25,527 nucleotides of DNA from Clostridia bacterium (lineage in GTDB: Bacteria > Bacillota_A > Clostridia > Christensenellales > Borkfalkiaceae), in assembly GCA_017462825.1 (NCBI GenBank), contig JAFTQI010000024.1, positions 1 through 25,527 on the forward strand. The letters run 5' to 3'. Of this stretch, positions 6,450-14,849 are shown piece by piece. A program made the translations under genes and the position numbers. Each line of letters begins with the position of its first letter. Positions within the stretch are counted from its first letter, which is position 1. The notes below the pieces were generated by a model. It was not told the DNA's origin, made no database searches, and saw only the letters and a program-made list of their open reading frames with translations.

Positions 6450-7459
6450 ATTTCCTTGAAAATATCGTCGTATCCACCCGTATTCGTTTGGCAAGAAACT
6501 TTGCAAGCTTTCCATTTCCTCGAAAAATGAATAAAGAACAAGCGGAAAAGGTGGCGTTTTTAGCGCAGGAAGGCTTGAAACAGTTCGGTCAGTTTCAAAA
6601 ATACGAAATATCCAAGCTCACGCGCGAAGAAGCGCTTTTATTGCAAGAAGACTACTTAATCAGCCCTGCGCTCATGAAAAGCAAACACGGCGTGGCGTTC
6701 GTTTCTTCGGACAAGACGATTTCGGTGATGGTCAACGAGGAAGACCATCTTCGCGAACAATACATTTGCAAGGGGTTTGACCTCTATAAAGCGAACGATT
6801 TTATCAGTAGCCTTGACGAGGGCTTAGGCGCGATGTACGATTTTGCGTTCGACGATAAACTCGGTTATTTGACCGCTTGCCCCTCCAACCTCGGAACGGG
6901 TATGCGCGCTTCGGTTATGATGTTTTTACCGGGGCTTGCTTGGAACAGCGGTTTAAAAAACTTTCTTCCTACGTTAAAGGCGGGCGGAATCACAGTCCGC
7001 GGCGCGTTTGGGGAAGGCACGAGCGCACAGGGGTATTTGTACCAAGTCAGCAACGAGCAAACGCTCGGCGTTTCCGAATGGGACGTGCTGGAAGAAATGA
7101 CGCGTGTGACGATGGCGATTGCAGATAAAGAACTTCTCGCAAGAGAAGAAATGCTTGCAAAAGCGGAAACGGAATGTCGGGATCGCTGTTTGCGCGCATA
7201 CGGCGTATTATCCCATTGCGCGATATTGAGTATGCAAGAGTTTTTGGAAAAACTTGCGGACGTGCGCTTAGGGATATTGCTCGGTTTGTTCCGTTGCACA
7301 AGCAAGAAAAAATTCGAGGAGTTTGCGAACGATATGCGCCCGACGGCGTTCCGCGTAGCAAACCACTTGGAAGAGGACGAAAAGCTGTGCGACATGGTTC
7401 GTGCCGAAACGGTTTCCCGCGCGTTGCCTACGCTAGTGAAAGTCGTTCGCGACGTATAA
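6434..7459 (+). CDS. mcsB: McsB, protein-arginine kinase
   Basis: Phosphorylates arginine side chains of unfolded or regulatory proteins, marking them for ClpCP. 341 residues of the phosphagen-kinase fold. Seen: the ATP-site block STRIRLARN (14-22), the NEED-type catalytic loop NEEDHLR (101-107), and the reactive-cysteine signature CPSNLGTG (149-156). The C-terminal end of the family normally carries an RDxxRA motif for allosteric phosphoarginine binding; the best aligned segment here is CDMVRA (319-324), so the first arginine appears replaced by cysteine while D320, R323 and A324 remain. An unrelated RDRCLRA lies earlier, in the conserved helix before YGVL. Start ATG lies inside the mcsA 3' end with GAGGAGG at 6420-6426. 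43 nt separate it from clpC. Confidence 0.95.
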   Translation: MERSVNFLENIVVSTRIRLARNFASFPFPRKMNKEQAEKVAFLAQEGLKQFGQFQKYEISKLTREEALLLQEDYLISPALMKSKHGVAFVSSDKTISVMVNEEDHLREQYICKGFDLYKANDFISSLDEGLGAMYDFAFDDKLGYLTACPSNLGTGMRASVMMFLPGLAWNSGLKNFLPTLKAGGITVRGAFGEGTSAQGYLYQVSNEQTLGVSEWDVLEEMTRVTMAIADKELLAREEMLAKAETECRDRCLRAYGVLSHCAILSMQEFLEKLADVRLGILLGLFRCTSKKKFEEFANDMRPTAFRVANHLEEDEKLCDMVRAETVSRALPTLVKVVRDV

Positions 7460-7480
7460 CGTGTTTTAAATGAATAAATC

Positions 7481-7495
7481 CGTACACGGGTAGGG
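7481..7495 (-). repeat. Short interspersed repeat, class B copy 2, at the clpC ribosome-binding site
   Basis: Plus strand CGTACACGGGTAGGG, almost the same as CGTACACGGTAGGG at 5070-5083 with one inserted G. Its GGGTAGGG part ends 7 nt before the clpC ATG and is the only Shine-Dalgarno-like sequence there. Confidence 0.45.
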
Positions 7496-7502
7496 TATTT
7501 TT

Positions 7503-10070
7503 ATGAGTACAAACAATAAAATCACCGAAAATTTTAATAAAGCGATTGCGCTTGCGAATAAGTTGGCGGCGGAAATCGTCGAAACGACGTTTATCGGCAG
7601 CGAGCATATCGTGCGCGCGTTTTTGGACTTGCCTGCGTGCGAAGCGTATAAAATTTTAACGCAAGCGGGGGTGAAGACTGCCAAGTACGACGCGCTGTTT
7701 AAAAAGAACGTCGATAAAAAGTTCGGTGGCGACGGACTCACGCCGAACACGAAAAATATGTATAATCGCGCAGTTGCGCAAGCGGCGGAATACGGTATGC
7801 TCGGCGGCACGGCGCACATGCTCTATGAAATTTTAAACGTACCCACTTGCCGCGCGTCGCAGTTTTTGGCGACGATGGTTTCCATTGAGGATTTAAAGGA
7901 TAGAACGGTTTCGGCAATCAACGCTTTGATTTATAAGAAAAAACACGGCGTAACGGACGAAACGCCCGTTTTAGGCGGTGGATACGTTGCGGATAACGGT
8001 ACGGAAAGCGCGGAAGACGGCGGATATGCGGGAGGCGTAATGCTCGACCAGTCCCAAAAAACGTCGGCAAAGACAAAAACGCGCGCCAACGCGAAAAAAC
8101 TGCCCGAATGCGGTACGGATATGACCGAACGCGCAAGAAAGGGAAAAATGGACCCCGTTATCGGCAGGAAGAAAGAAATTGAAAAAGTCGTCCAAGTCCT
8201 CTCCCGTCGTATGAAAAACAATCCCGTACTCATCGGCGAGCCGGGGGTCGGCAAAAGTGCGATTATCGAGGGGCTTTCGCAGCTGATTGTTAGCGGCGAC
8301 GTACCCGAACAGCTCTATAACAAAACGATTTTTTCCGTAGACTTGGCGGGTATGCTAGCAGGCACGCGTTATCGCGGCGACTTTGAAGAAAAATTAAAAA
8401 ATTTAATCGACGTTGTTTTAGCGGATGGGGACGTGGTACTCTTTATCGACGAAATCCACACGCTTGTCGGTGCGGGCGGTTCGTCGGACAACAACATGGA
8501 CGCGGCGAATATCTTAAAGCCGTTGCTTGCGCGCGGAGACTTGCAGGTTATCGGCGCAACGACGATCGAAGAATATCGAAAGTATATCGAAAAGGACGGC
8601 GCTTTGGAACGCCGCTTTACGCCTGTGCAGGTGGACGAGCCTTCGCAGTCGGACGCAATTAAGATTTTGCAGGGCTTGCGCGCGAAATACGAAGAACACC
8701 ACGGAATCGTAATCACCGACGACGCGATCAAAGGGGCGGTAGAGCTTTCCTCCCGCTATATCACGGATAGATTTTTGCCCGATAAGGCGATCGACTTAAT
8801 CGACGAAGCGGCTGCGCGCGTGCGTATTGTGGAAGACGGCGGCGGTGTAGAATTACAGGAAGCAAGGCAAGAATTACAGCAAGCGGAAGCGGAACGGATT
8901 TTGCACGCTTCGCGCCAAGAATACGTGCTTGCTACGGAAGCAACGAATAAAAAAGCGCATATTCAAGAAAAAATCGAAGCTTTGGAACAAGCGCAAAAAC
9001 CTTTACGTTTGTCGGACGGTCGCAATGCAATCGGTCGCGAGCACGTCGCGGCGATCGTTTCGGCGCGCATGCGGATTCCCCTTTTGAAAATCACGCAGGA
9101 AGAGGGCGAAAAATTGATGCGCATGGAAGAAGAATTGCACCGCCGTATCATCGGTCAAAACGAAGCGGTGAGCGCGGTGGCAAAAGCCATTCGCCGCGCA
9201 AGAGCGGGCTTGAAAGACCCGTCCAGACCCATCGGTTCGTTTATTTTTGTCGGACCTACGGGGGTGGGTAAGACCGACCTTTGTAAAGCTTTGGCGGAAT
9301 CGCTGTTTGGTTCGGAAGAGCAAATGATTCGCTTGGATATGAGCGAATATATGGAAAAACAGTCTATTTCCAAGCTCATCGGCGCGCCTCCCGGATACGT
9401 AGGCTACGAAGACTTGCAAACAGGGCAGTTGACGGACAAAGTCCGCACGAAACCCTATTGCGTGATTTTGTTCGACGAAATTGAAAAGGCGCACCCCGAC
9501 GTGTTCAATTTGCTTTTGCAAATTTTGGACGACGGGCGTTTGACGGACAGTAAGGGTAGAACGGTAGACTTTAAAAACGCAGTGATTATTCTCACGTCGA
9601 ATGCGGGTGCGTCTATGGCGGAAACGCCGCGTGCGGCGACGCTCGGCTTTGGCGGCTCGGCGACGGATACGGGCGTTAATACGAATCAATATGAGCAAAT
9701 GAAAGCGAATATCACGGCGGCGCTGAAAGAAAAATTCCGCCCAGAGTTCTTGAATCGAATGGACGATATTATCGTATTTCACCGTTTAAGCGAAAGCGAT
9801 TGCGCGCAAGTCGGTGAGAAGATTGTGGGCGGTTTGTCCAAGCGCTTGCTCGAGCAACGCGGCATCTTGCTTACGGTCACGGAAAACGCGCTTCGCGCGC
9901 TCGTGAAAGAGGGCTACGACGCGCAGTACGGCGCAAGACCCTTAAAACGTGTCGTACAACGCCGCGTGGAGGACAAGCTTTCCGAAGAAATTTTGCTCGG
10001 CCGTATTCGGAACGGTGAGAAAGTAACGGTGGATTATAACGGGAGTGAATTTGTGTTCATTTCCCGCTAA
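7503..10070 (+). CDS. clpC: ClpC, AAA+ unfoldase partner of ClpP
   Basis: Unfolds phosphoarginine-tagged or adaptor-delivered proteins and feeds them to ClpP. 855 residues, longer than the usual 810-830 mainly through a Gly/Lys-rich linker at about 150-205. Seen: duplicated N domain (1-145), AAA1 with Walker A GEPGVGKS (245-252) and VLFIDEIH, a middle domain, AAA2 with Walker A GPTGVGKT (584-591), ILFDEIEKAHPDVFN, and the ClpP-contact loop LGF near residue 714. The N-domain repeats normally each carry GxEHI with a glutamate that binds phosphoarginine; repeat 1 has GSEHI (E34) but repeat 2 reads GGTAHM (A104). The middle domain lacks a recognisable UVR core, with EYVLATEATN where the family has EFEKAASLRD. 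Ends 12 nt before aroC, so stress proteolysis and aromatic synthesis are probably co-transcribed. Confidence 0.96.
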   Translation: MSTNNKITENFNKAIALANKLAAEIVETTFIGSEHIVRAFLDLPACEAYKILTQAGVKTAKYDALFKKNVDKKFGGDGLTPNTKNMYNRAVAQAAEYGMLGGTAHMLYEILNVPTCRASQFLATMVSIEDLKDRTVSAINALIYKKKHGVTDETPVLGGGYVADNGTESAEDGGYAGGVMLDQSQKTSAKTKTRANAKKLPECGTDMTERARKGKMDPVIGRKKEIEKVVQVLSRRMKNNPVLIGEPGVGKSAIIEGLSQLIVSGDVPEQLYNKTIFSVDLAGMLAGTRYRGDFEEKLKNLIDVVLADGDVVLFIDEIHTLVGAGGSSDNNMDAANILKPLLARGDLQVIGATTIEEYRKYIEKDGALERRFTPVQVDEPSQSDAIKILQGLRAKYEEHHGIVITDDAIKGAVELSSRYITDRFLPDKAIDLIDEAAARVRIVEDGGGVELQEARQELQQAEAERILHASRQEYVLATEATNKKAHIQEKIEALEQAQKPLRLSDGRNAIGREHVAAIVSARMRIPLLKITQEEGEKLMRMEEELHRRIIGQNEAVSAVAKAIRRARAGLKDPSRPIGSFIFVGPTGVGKTDLCKALAESLFGSEEQMIRLDMSEYMEKQSISKLIGAPPGYVGYEDLQTGQLTDKVRTKPYCVILFDEIEKAHPDVFNLLLQILDDGRLTDSKGRTVDFKNAVIILTSNAGASMAETPRAATLGFGGSATDTGVNTNQYEQMKANITAALKEKFRPEFLNRMDDIIVFHRLSESDCAQVGEKIVGGLSKRLLEQRGILLTVTENALRALVKEGYDAQYGARPLKRVVQRRVEDKLSEEILLGRIRNGEKVTVDYNGSEFVFISR

Positions 10071-10082
10071 AAGGAGAGAGAT

Positions 10083-11222
10083 ATGAAATTGACAACGGCA
10101 GGAGAATCGCACGGCAAAGCGCTCGTGGCAATCCTTGAGGGCTTGCCCGCACATTTGCGCATCGACGTCGAAAAAATCAACGAAATGCTCGCATTAAGAC
10201 AAAGCGGCTACGGTCGCGGCGCGCGCCAAAAAATCGAGCGCGACCGCGTGGAGATTTTGACGGGGGTTAGAAACCGCGAAACCCTCGGTAGCCCCGTCAC
10301 CCTTTGCATTTATAACAAAGACTACGCAAACTGGGAAAGCTGTATGTCGGATGGCGACTGTGATAAAGCGCGTATACAGGAAAAAGCTCTGACGAAAGTC
10401 CGTCCCGGACATGCAGACTTAACGGGTATGCTGAAATTCGAGCAATCGGACGCGCGAAATATTTTAGAGCGCGCTTCGGCTCGTGAAACGGCGATTCGCG
10501 TTGCGGCGGGCGGGGTGTATAAACAGTACCTTTCTGCGCTCGGCGTGGAGATTGGCGGCTACGTTTGCGAGGTTTGTGGGGTAAAGGATGCAGGCGTGTA
10601 CGCGTTCAACGAACTCGAAAAGGCAAAAACGACCCAGCTTGGTATGTTGGATGAGTCGGCGGAAATGCGCGCAGTTGAAAAGATTGCACAGCTTAAGAAA
10701 GAGGGTGATACGGCAGGAGGCGTGGCGGAAATCCGTGTGAAAGGCTTAAAGAGCGGCTTTGGCAGCGTAATGACGTACGCGGAAAAACTGGACGCGCAGC
10801 TTGCACAAGGCTTGATGAGTATTCAAGCGGTGAAAGGCGTAGAAATCGGCGCAGGTTTTGCCGTTGCAAACACGAGCGGGCGGGATATCCACGACGAGAT
10901 TTTTTACGATGAAAAACAGGGAATTTACCGCAAAACCAACCGCGCAGGCGGTATCGAGGGCGGTATGTCCAACGGGGAAGAGATTGTTGTCCGCGTGGCG
11001 ATGAAGCCGATTCCTACTTTAATGAAAGGCTTGCAAACGATAGATTATGCAACGAAAGAAATCGCGGTTGCTGCTTCCGAAAGAAGCGACGTTTGCGCAA
11101 TTTTTGCGCTTGAAATCATTGCGGAAGCGGTAGTTGCGGAAGTGCTTGCAAAAGCAATCGATAAACGGCTGGGCGGCGATACGATGCGCGAGGTAAAGGC
11201 GCGGTACGATTTATTACCGTGA
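10083..11222 (+). CDS. aroC: Chorismate synthase
   Basis: Converts 5-enolpyruvylshikimate-3-phosphate to chorismate with reduced FMN, the last step of the shared aromatic pathway. 379 residues. Seen: N-terminal AGESHGKA with the catalytic histidine H10, RQSGYGRGARQKIERD with the conserved basic residues for substrate phosphate, the RETAIRVAAGG helix, and GGIEGGMSNGE, the family signature. ATG has AAAAGGAGAGAG directly upstream. It opens a six-gene aro block in the order C-B-A-E-Q-K and follows clpC by only 12 nt. Most bacteria that keep aro genes together put aroC beside aroB, as here. Confidence 0.97.
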   Translation: MKLTTAGESHGKALVAILEGLPAHLRIDVEKINEMLALRQSGYGRGARQKIERDRVEILTGVRNRETLGSPVTLCIYNKDYANWESCMSDGDCDKARIQEKALTKVRPGHADLTGMLKFEQSDARNILERASARETAIRVAAGGVYKQYLSALGVEIGGYVCEVCGVKDAGVYAFNELEKAKTTQLGMLDESAEMRAVEKIAQLKKEGDTAGGVAEIRVKGLKSGFGSVMTYAEKLDAQLAQGLMSIQAVKGVEIGAGFAVANTSGRDIHDEIFYDEKQGIYRKTNRAGGIEGGMSNGEEIVVRVAMKPIPTLMKGLQTIDYATKEIAVAASERSDVCAIFALEIIAEAVVAEVLAKAIDKRLGGDTMREVKARYDLLP

Positions 11223-11231
11223 GAGAAAATT

Positions 11232-12296
11232 ATGGAGAAGATTTGCTTGAAAACGCCTTCTACGGAAGCGACAATTTATATCGGTAACGATACGATAGAA
11301 TCGCGCTTGCCCGCGCTCACAAAAGGGCAAAAAAACTTTGTTTTGACCGATTCTAACGTCTACGCGCTGTATCCCGAATTTTTCAAAAAATATTTTGGCG
11401 GGGCGCCGTTGTTCGTTTTGCCCGCAGGGGAGGAGAATAAGAATTTTGAGTCCCTTGCCGCGATTTTAGAAGAAATGACGAGGGCGTGTCTGCATCGAAC
11501 GTCAAGACTGTTCGCTGTTGGCGGCGGCGTAATCGGCGATATCGGCGGTTTGGCGGCGGCGCTGTATATGCGTGGCATTTCTTGTGTGCAAATCCCGACG
11601 ACGTTGCTTGCTCAGGTGGATAGCAGCGTAGGCGGAAAAACCGCAATCGACCTCGGTGGCGTGAAGAACGTGGTCGGGGCATTTTATCAACCTTGCGAAG
11701 TGTTGATAGACCCTACGTTTCTTGCGACTTTACCGCCGCGTGAAATTAAGTGTGGACTTGGCGAGATTGTAAAATATGCGGCGTTAAACGGCGAGATTTT
11801 CGACGTGTTAGCGCAAAACGATGACTGGACGGACAGCGCGTTTTTGCAGTCGCTCATAAGCTTATGCGTGCGTTATAAAGCGAACGTAGTAGAAGCGGAC
11901 GAAAAGGAAAACGGTGAGAGAAAATCCTTGAACGTTGGGCATACGACGGGGCATGCGATTGAGCTTTCGAGCGGGCTTTCCCACGGTGAGAGCGTGCTTT
12001 ACGGTATGAAATTGGAAACGCTCATAGCGAAAAAAGTGGGCGTTTGCGAAAGAAAGTATGCTGAAGAATTACTTTCCATTATCGATAAAGCACTCGTGTT
12101 GGCGCCCGTTGGAAAATACGATTTTAACGGCTTGGGTGAAGACGCGAAAAAGGCGCTTTCGGATAAGAAAAATACGGGTGACGGCAAAATTACAATGTCG
12201 GTTGCGAAAGTGAAAAACGAATGGACGATTTTTTCGTTGCCGTTTGAAGAATACCGCGCGGCGCTTATAGAAGCGGCGCAAGAATTACAATCGTAG
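11232..12296 (+). CDS. aroB: 3-dehydroquinate synthase
   Basis: Cyclises DAHP to 3-dehydroquinate using NAD+ and a divalent metal. 354 residues, normal length. Seen: nucleotide-binding GGGVIGDIGGLAA starting at G97, IPTTLLAQVDSSVGGKTAIDL, and GAFYQP. The metal ligands expected from the family are visible as E178 (GLGEIVKYA), H237 (NVGHTTGH) and H251 (SHGE). ATG 9 nt after the aroC stop, with a modest GAGAG site. Ends 9 nt before aroA. Confidence 0.97.
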   Translation: MEKICLKTPSTEATIYIGNDTIESRLPALTKGQKNFVLTDSNVYALYPEFFKKYFGGAPLFVLPAGEENKNFESLAAILEEMTRACLHRTSRLFAVGGGVIGDIGGLAAALYMRGISCVQIPTTLLAQVDSSVGGKTAIDLGGVKNVVGAFYQPCEVLIDPTFLATLPPREIKCGLGEIVKYAALNGEIFDVLAQNDDWTDSAFLQSLISLCVRYKANVVEADEKENGERKSLNVGHTTGHAIELSSGLSHGESVLYGMKLETLIAKKVGVCERKYAEELLSIIDKALVLAPVGKYDFNGLGEDAKKALSDKKNTGDGKITMSVAKVKNEWTIFSLPFEEYRAALIEAAQELQS

Positions 12297-12310
12297 GGGG
12301 CAGGTATGCA
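12296..12310 (+). repeat. Short interspersed repeat, class A copy 2, at the aroA start
   Basis: GGGGGCAGGTATGCA. Shares GGGGGCAGGTA with the copy at aroE. The G run serves as the aroA ribosome-binding site and the ATG of aroA lies inside the element. Confidence 0.5.
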
Positions 12311-13562
12311 ACGAGTTGAAGCGAGAGAATATTTTTCGGGCGAGTTTGATTTGCCCGGCGATAAATCGATTACCCATCGTGCCGTTATGCTTAATAGCGG
12401 CGCGGACGGCGAGGCTATCGTCTCCAATGCGCTGATGGGGGAAGACTGTTTGTCGACCTGTCGCTGTATGCGCGCGCTGGGCGCGCAAATCGACGTGGAC
12501 GGCACGACGATGCGAGTTCGCGGTACGCCCCGTTTCCAAAGCGGCGCGGCGCTTGACTGCGGGAACTCAGGCACGACCATTCGACTTTTGACCGGTTTTG
12601 TTGCGGGTAAAGGAATTGAAGCAAAACTGTATGGTGACGAATCCCTTTCCTCACGCCCAATGAAGCGTGTTTCCGAACCCTTGTCCTTGCTCGGGGCAAA
12701 GGTAGCAACGACGGACGGTCATGCGCCTGTGTACGTATCGCCCGCAATTTTGCGCGGCACGGAGATAAACCTTTCGATTTCGTCGGCGCAAGTGAAAAGC
12801 GCGGCGCTTTTGGCAGGACTTTCGGCGGACGGCGAAACGCATGTGTGCGAGCCCGTAAAATCGCGTGACCATACGGAGCGTATGCTTGCGGCGATGGGCG
12901 CGAATATCCGCGTGGACGGGAATAGCGTTACGGTGAAGCGTAGTGAGCTTCGCGCGACGGACGTATGCGTGCCTTCGGACATTTCTTCAGCGGCGTACTT
13001 TATGGCACTGGGGGCATTGAAAGGGGAAACCCTTTGTAAAAACGTAGGCATAAACCCTACGCGAACGGGCATTTTGTCCGCTTTCGATAAACTCGGCGTG
13101 CAGTATTCGCTCTTGAATAAACGGTTGTCCGCAGGGGAAGAAACGGCGGATATTTTGGTGCAAAAATCCCCGATGCATGCAATCGAGCTTGGGTATCAAG
13201 ACGTACCTGCTATGATCGACGAATTGCCCCTTGTTGCGCTCTTATGCGCGTTTGCGGACGGAGAAAGCCGAATTACGGGCGCGAAAGAATTGCGCGTGAA
13301 AGAAAGCGATAGAATCCGTACGACTGCGGAATTGATTCGTGCTTTGGGCGGCGAATGCGAAGAATTACCCGACGGATTTATCATTCGCGGTAAAAAGGCT
13401 CTTCGCGGCGGAACGATTGACAGTTATCTCGATCACCGTATCGCAATGACGGGTGCGATCGGCTTGATTGCCTCTCAAAACGGCGGATATGTTGCGCGCC
13501 CCGAATGCTGCGCGATTTCTTTCCCCGATTTTTTCAAAAAATTGGACGTAAAAAACGCTTGA
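12306..13562 (+). CDS. aroA: 3-phosphoshikimate 1-carboxyvinyltransferase (EPSP synthase)
   Basis: Transfers enolpyruvyl from phosphoenolpyruvate to shikimate 3-phosphate. 418 residues. Seen: GDKSITHRA with K20, S21 and R25 (shikimate-phosphate and PEP contacts), GNSGTTIRLLTGFVAG from G86, SSRPMKRV, SSAQVKSALLLAGL-type block at about 160, the catalytic aspartate in DELPLVALL (D305), and KESDRI (E333). The GNSGTT form of the PEP loop and SSAQVKSA resemble the Firmicutes-type class II enzymes, but I would not assign inhibitor sensitivity from this alone. The ATG lies inside a copy of the GGGGGCAGGTA repeat. Ends 17 nt before aroE. Confidence 0.97.
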   Translation: MQRVEAREYFSGEFDLPGDKSITHRAVMLNSGADGEAIVSNALMGEDCLSTCRCMRALGAQIDVDGTTMRVRGTPRFQSGAALDCGNSGTTIRLLTGFVAGKGIEAKLYGDESLSSRPMKRVSEPLSLLGAKVATTDGHAPVYVSPAILRGTEINLSISSAQVKSAALLAGLSADGETHVCEPVKSRDHTERMLAAMGANIRVDGNSVTVKRSELRATDVCVPSDISSAAYFMALGALKGETLCKNVGINPTRTGILSAFDKLGVQYSLLNKRLSAGEETADILVQKSPMHAIELGYQDVPAMIDELPLVALLCAFADGESRITGAKELRVKESDRIRTTAELIRALGGECEELPDGFIIRGKKALRGGTIDSYLDHRIAMTGAIGLIASQNGGYVARPECCAISFPDFFKKLDVKNA

Positions 13563-13563
13563 A

Positions 13564-13590
13564 CGGGGGCAGGTACGCGATGAATGAGAA
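13564..13590 (+). repeat. Short interspersed repeat, class A copy 3, across the aroE start
   Basis: Begins CGGGGGCAGGTACGCGATGA and runs through the first codons of aroE (ATGAATGAGAA). The whole 27-base block is matched at 25 positions at 19164-19190, where it is in the 3' end of an unrelated small gene. It supplies the G-run ribosome-binding site for aroE. Confidence 0.65.
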
Positions 13591-14392
13591 AAAAATCCGC
13601 TTGGGGTTGGTCGGGAAAGACGTATCAAAATCTCTAAGCGAAGCAATGCACGGCTTTATCTTATCTGAGTTTGGCTATCAATGCGAATATGAACGTATCT
13701 CCGTTTCCCCTGACGGCTTTGATAGTGCGATCCGTCGGCTTTTAGGGGATTTTGACGGCTTCAACGTCACCATTCCCTATAAACGCGACGTGATGGAATA
13801 TTTAGACGAAACCGTCGGTGACGCGATGGATTTTGGCGCTGTAAACACCGTTCTTTCCGCAAAAAAGGCAGGCTATAATACGGACGGACTCGGTTTTATG
13901 CTCATGCTTCGTTTGGCGAATATCGACCTTACGGGCAAACGTGTATTGCTGCTCGGTGCGGGCGGCGCGGGTAGAAGTAGCGCGGCGGCACTCAAGAAAG
14001 CAGGAGCAACGGTGTACATATATCAACGGCGCAGGGCGGAACTTTTAGAAACCTGCAATGAGCTCGGCGTGTTCGCGGCGGACGATCCAGAAAAGGGCGG
14101 TTATGACGTGCTTGTGAATTGCACGGGCGTGGGGATGCACGATACGGAAGGGAAATCTCCCGTCACGGCAAACGCGTTTGTTGGCGCGACGGCGGCGGTG
14201 GACTTGATTTATGTGCCCGAAAAAACGGAGTTTTTACGGCTAGCGGAGGCGCAAGGCTTGTCCATTTTGAACGGCATGGCAATGCTTTTTTATCAAGCGT
14301 ACTATGCCGACTGCATCTATTTGGGGGTAACCCCCGATGACGCGCAAGCGGCGCAGTTTTTTCAAAAATATAACGAACAATCATCGAAATAA
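13580..14392 (+). CDS. aroE: Shikimate dehydrogenase
   Basis: Reduces 3-dehydroshikimate to shikimate with NADPH. 270 residues from the ATG at 13580; the frame is open further upstream into aroA, but this ATG follows a GGGGG site and gives the usual family N terminus. Seen: shikimate contacts S17/S19 (KSLSEAMH), NVTIPYK with catalytic K68, NTDG with D102, the Rossmann motif GAGGAGR (126-132), a basic patch YQRRRAE for NADP phosphate, VNCTGVGM and the C-terminal NGMAMLFYQA. Ends 10 nt before aroQ. Confidence 0.96.
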   Translation: MNEKKIRLGLVGKDVSKSLSEAMHGFILSEFGYQCEYERISVSPDGFDSAIRRLLGDFDGFNVTIPYKRDVMEYLDETVGDAMDFGAVNTVLSAKKAGYNTDGLGFMLMLRLANIDLTGKRVLLLGAGGAGRSSAAALKKAGATVYIYQRRRAELLETCNELGVFAADDPEKGGYDVLVNCTGVGMHDTEGKSPVTANAFVGATAAVDLIYVPEKTEFLRLAEAQGLSILNGMAMLFYQAYYADCIYLGVTPDDAQAAQFFQKYNEQSSK

Positions 14393-14402
14393 GGAGCTGA
14401 TC

Positions 14403-14834
14403 ATGAGAATTTTGGTCATTAACGGAGTGAATCTCAATTTGACAGGTAAACGGGAAAAGAGTGTTTACGGTGCGGCAACTTTGGAAGAAATCAACGCGAA
14501 TATCCGAGCGTTTTGCGAAAAGAACGGGGACAGCGTAGAATTTTACCAAAGCAACGTGGAGGGGGAACTTGTAAACAAACTCCACGAAGCGTTCTTGCAA
14601 AAGAGCTGTGACGGTATCGTGTTTAATGCAGGGGCGTTCACGCATTACAGCTACGCTTTGCGCGACGCGATTGCGGCGATCGACATTCCCGTTGTGGAAA
14701 CGCATATTTCCAACGTACACGCAAGAGAAGCATTCCGCCATACGAGCGTACTTTCCGAGGTTTGCAAAGGCGTGGTGTGCGGTTTCGGCGCGGCGAGCTA
14801 TTTAGCGGCAATCGTCGGGCTTAAGAATTCTTAA
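14403..14834 (+). CDS. aroQ: 3-dehydroquinate dehydratase, type II
   Basis: Dehydrates 3-dehydroquinate to 3-dehydroshikimate. 143 residues, standard for the small type II enzyme. Seen: INGVNLNLTGKRE (catalytic R17, with Y22 on the flexible lid), the QSNVEGELVNKLHEA block, NAGAFTHYSYALRDAI, and the catalytic histidine H101 in ETHISNVHAREAFRH. NGVN replaces the common NGPN, a mild variation. Start: ATG 14403 has AAGGAGCTGATC directly before it, better than earlier in-frame codons in the aroE tail. Followed 15 nt later by aroK. Confidence 0.97.
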   Translation: MRILVINGVNLNLTGKREKSVYGAATLEEINANIRAFCEKNGDSVEFYQSNVEGELVNKLHEAFLQKSCDGIVFNAGAFTHYSYALRDAIAAIDIPVVETHISNVHAREAFRHTSVLSEVCKGVVCGFGAASYLAAIVGLKNS

Positions 14835-14849
14835 ACGGCGGCGTGGAAA

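Noticed and set aside
9003..9782. 260-codon open frame on the minus strand inside clpC
   Set aside because: Antisense shadow of clpC AAA2 coding sequence; Arg/His-rich low-complexity translation, no ribosome-binding site or family motif.
12720..13072. Minus-strand open frames across aroA and aroE
   Set aside because: Shadows of coding sequence with strong family motifs on the plus strand.
13505..13579. Upstream in-frame extension of aroE into aroA
   Set aside because: No ribosome-binding site and a non-family N terminus; ATG 13580 follows GGGGG and gives the usual start MNEKKIRLGLVG.
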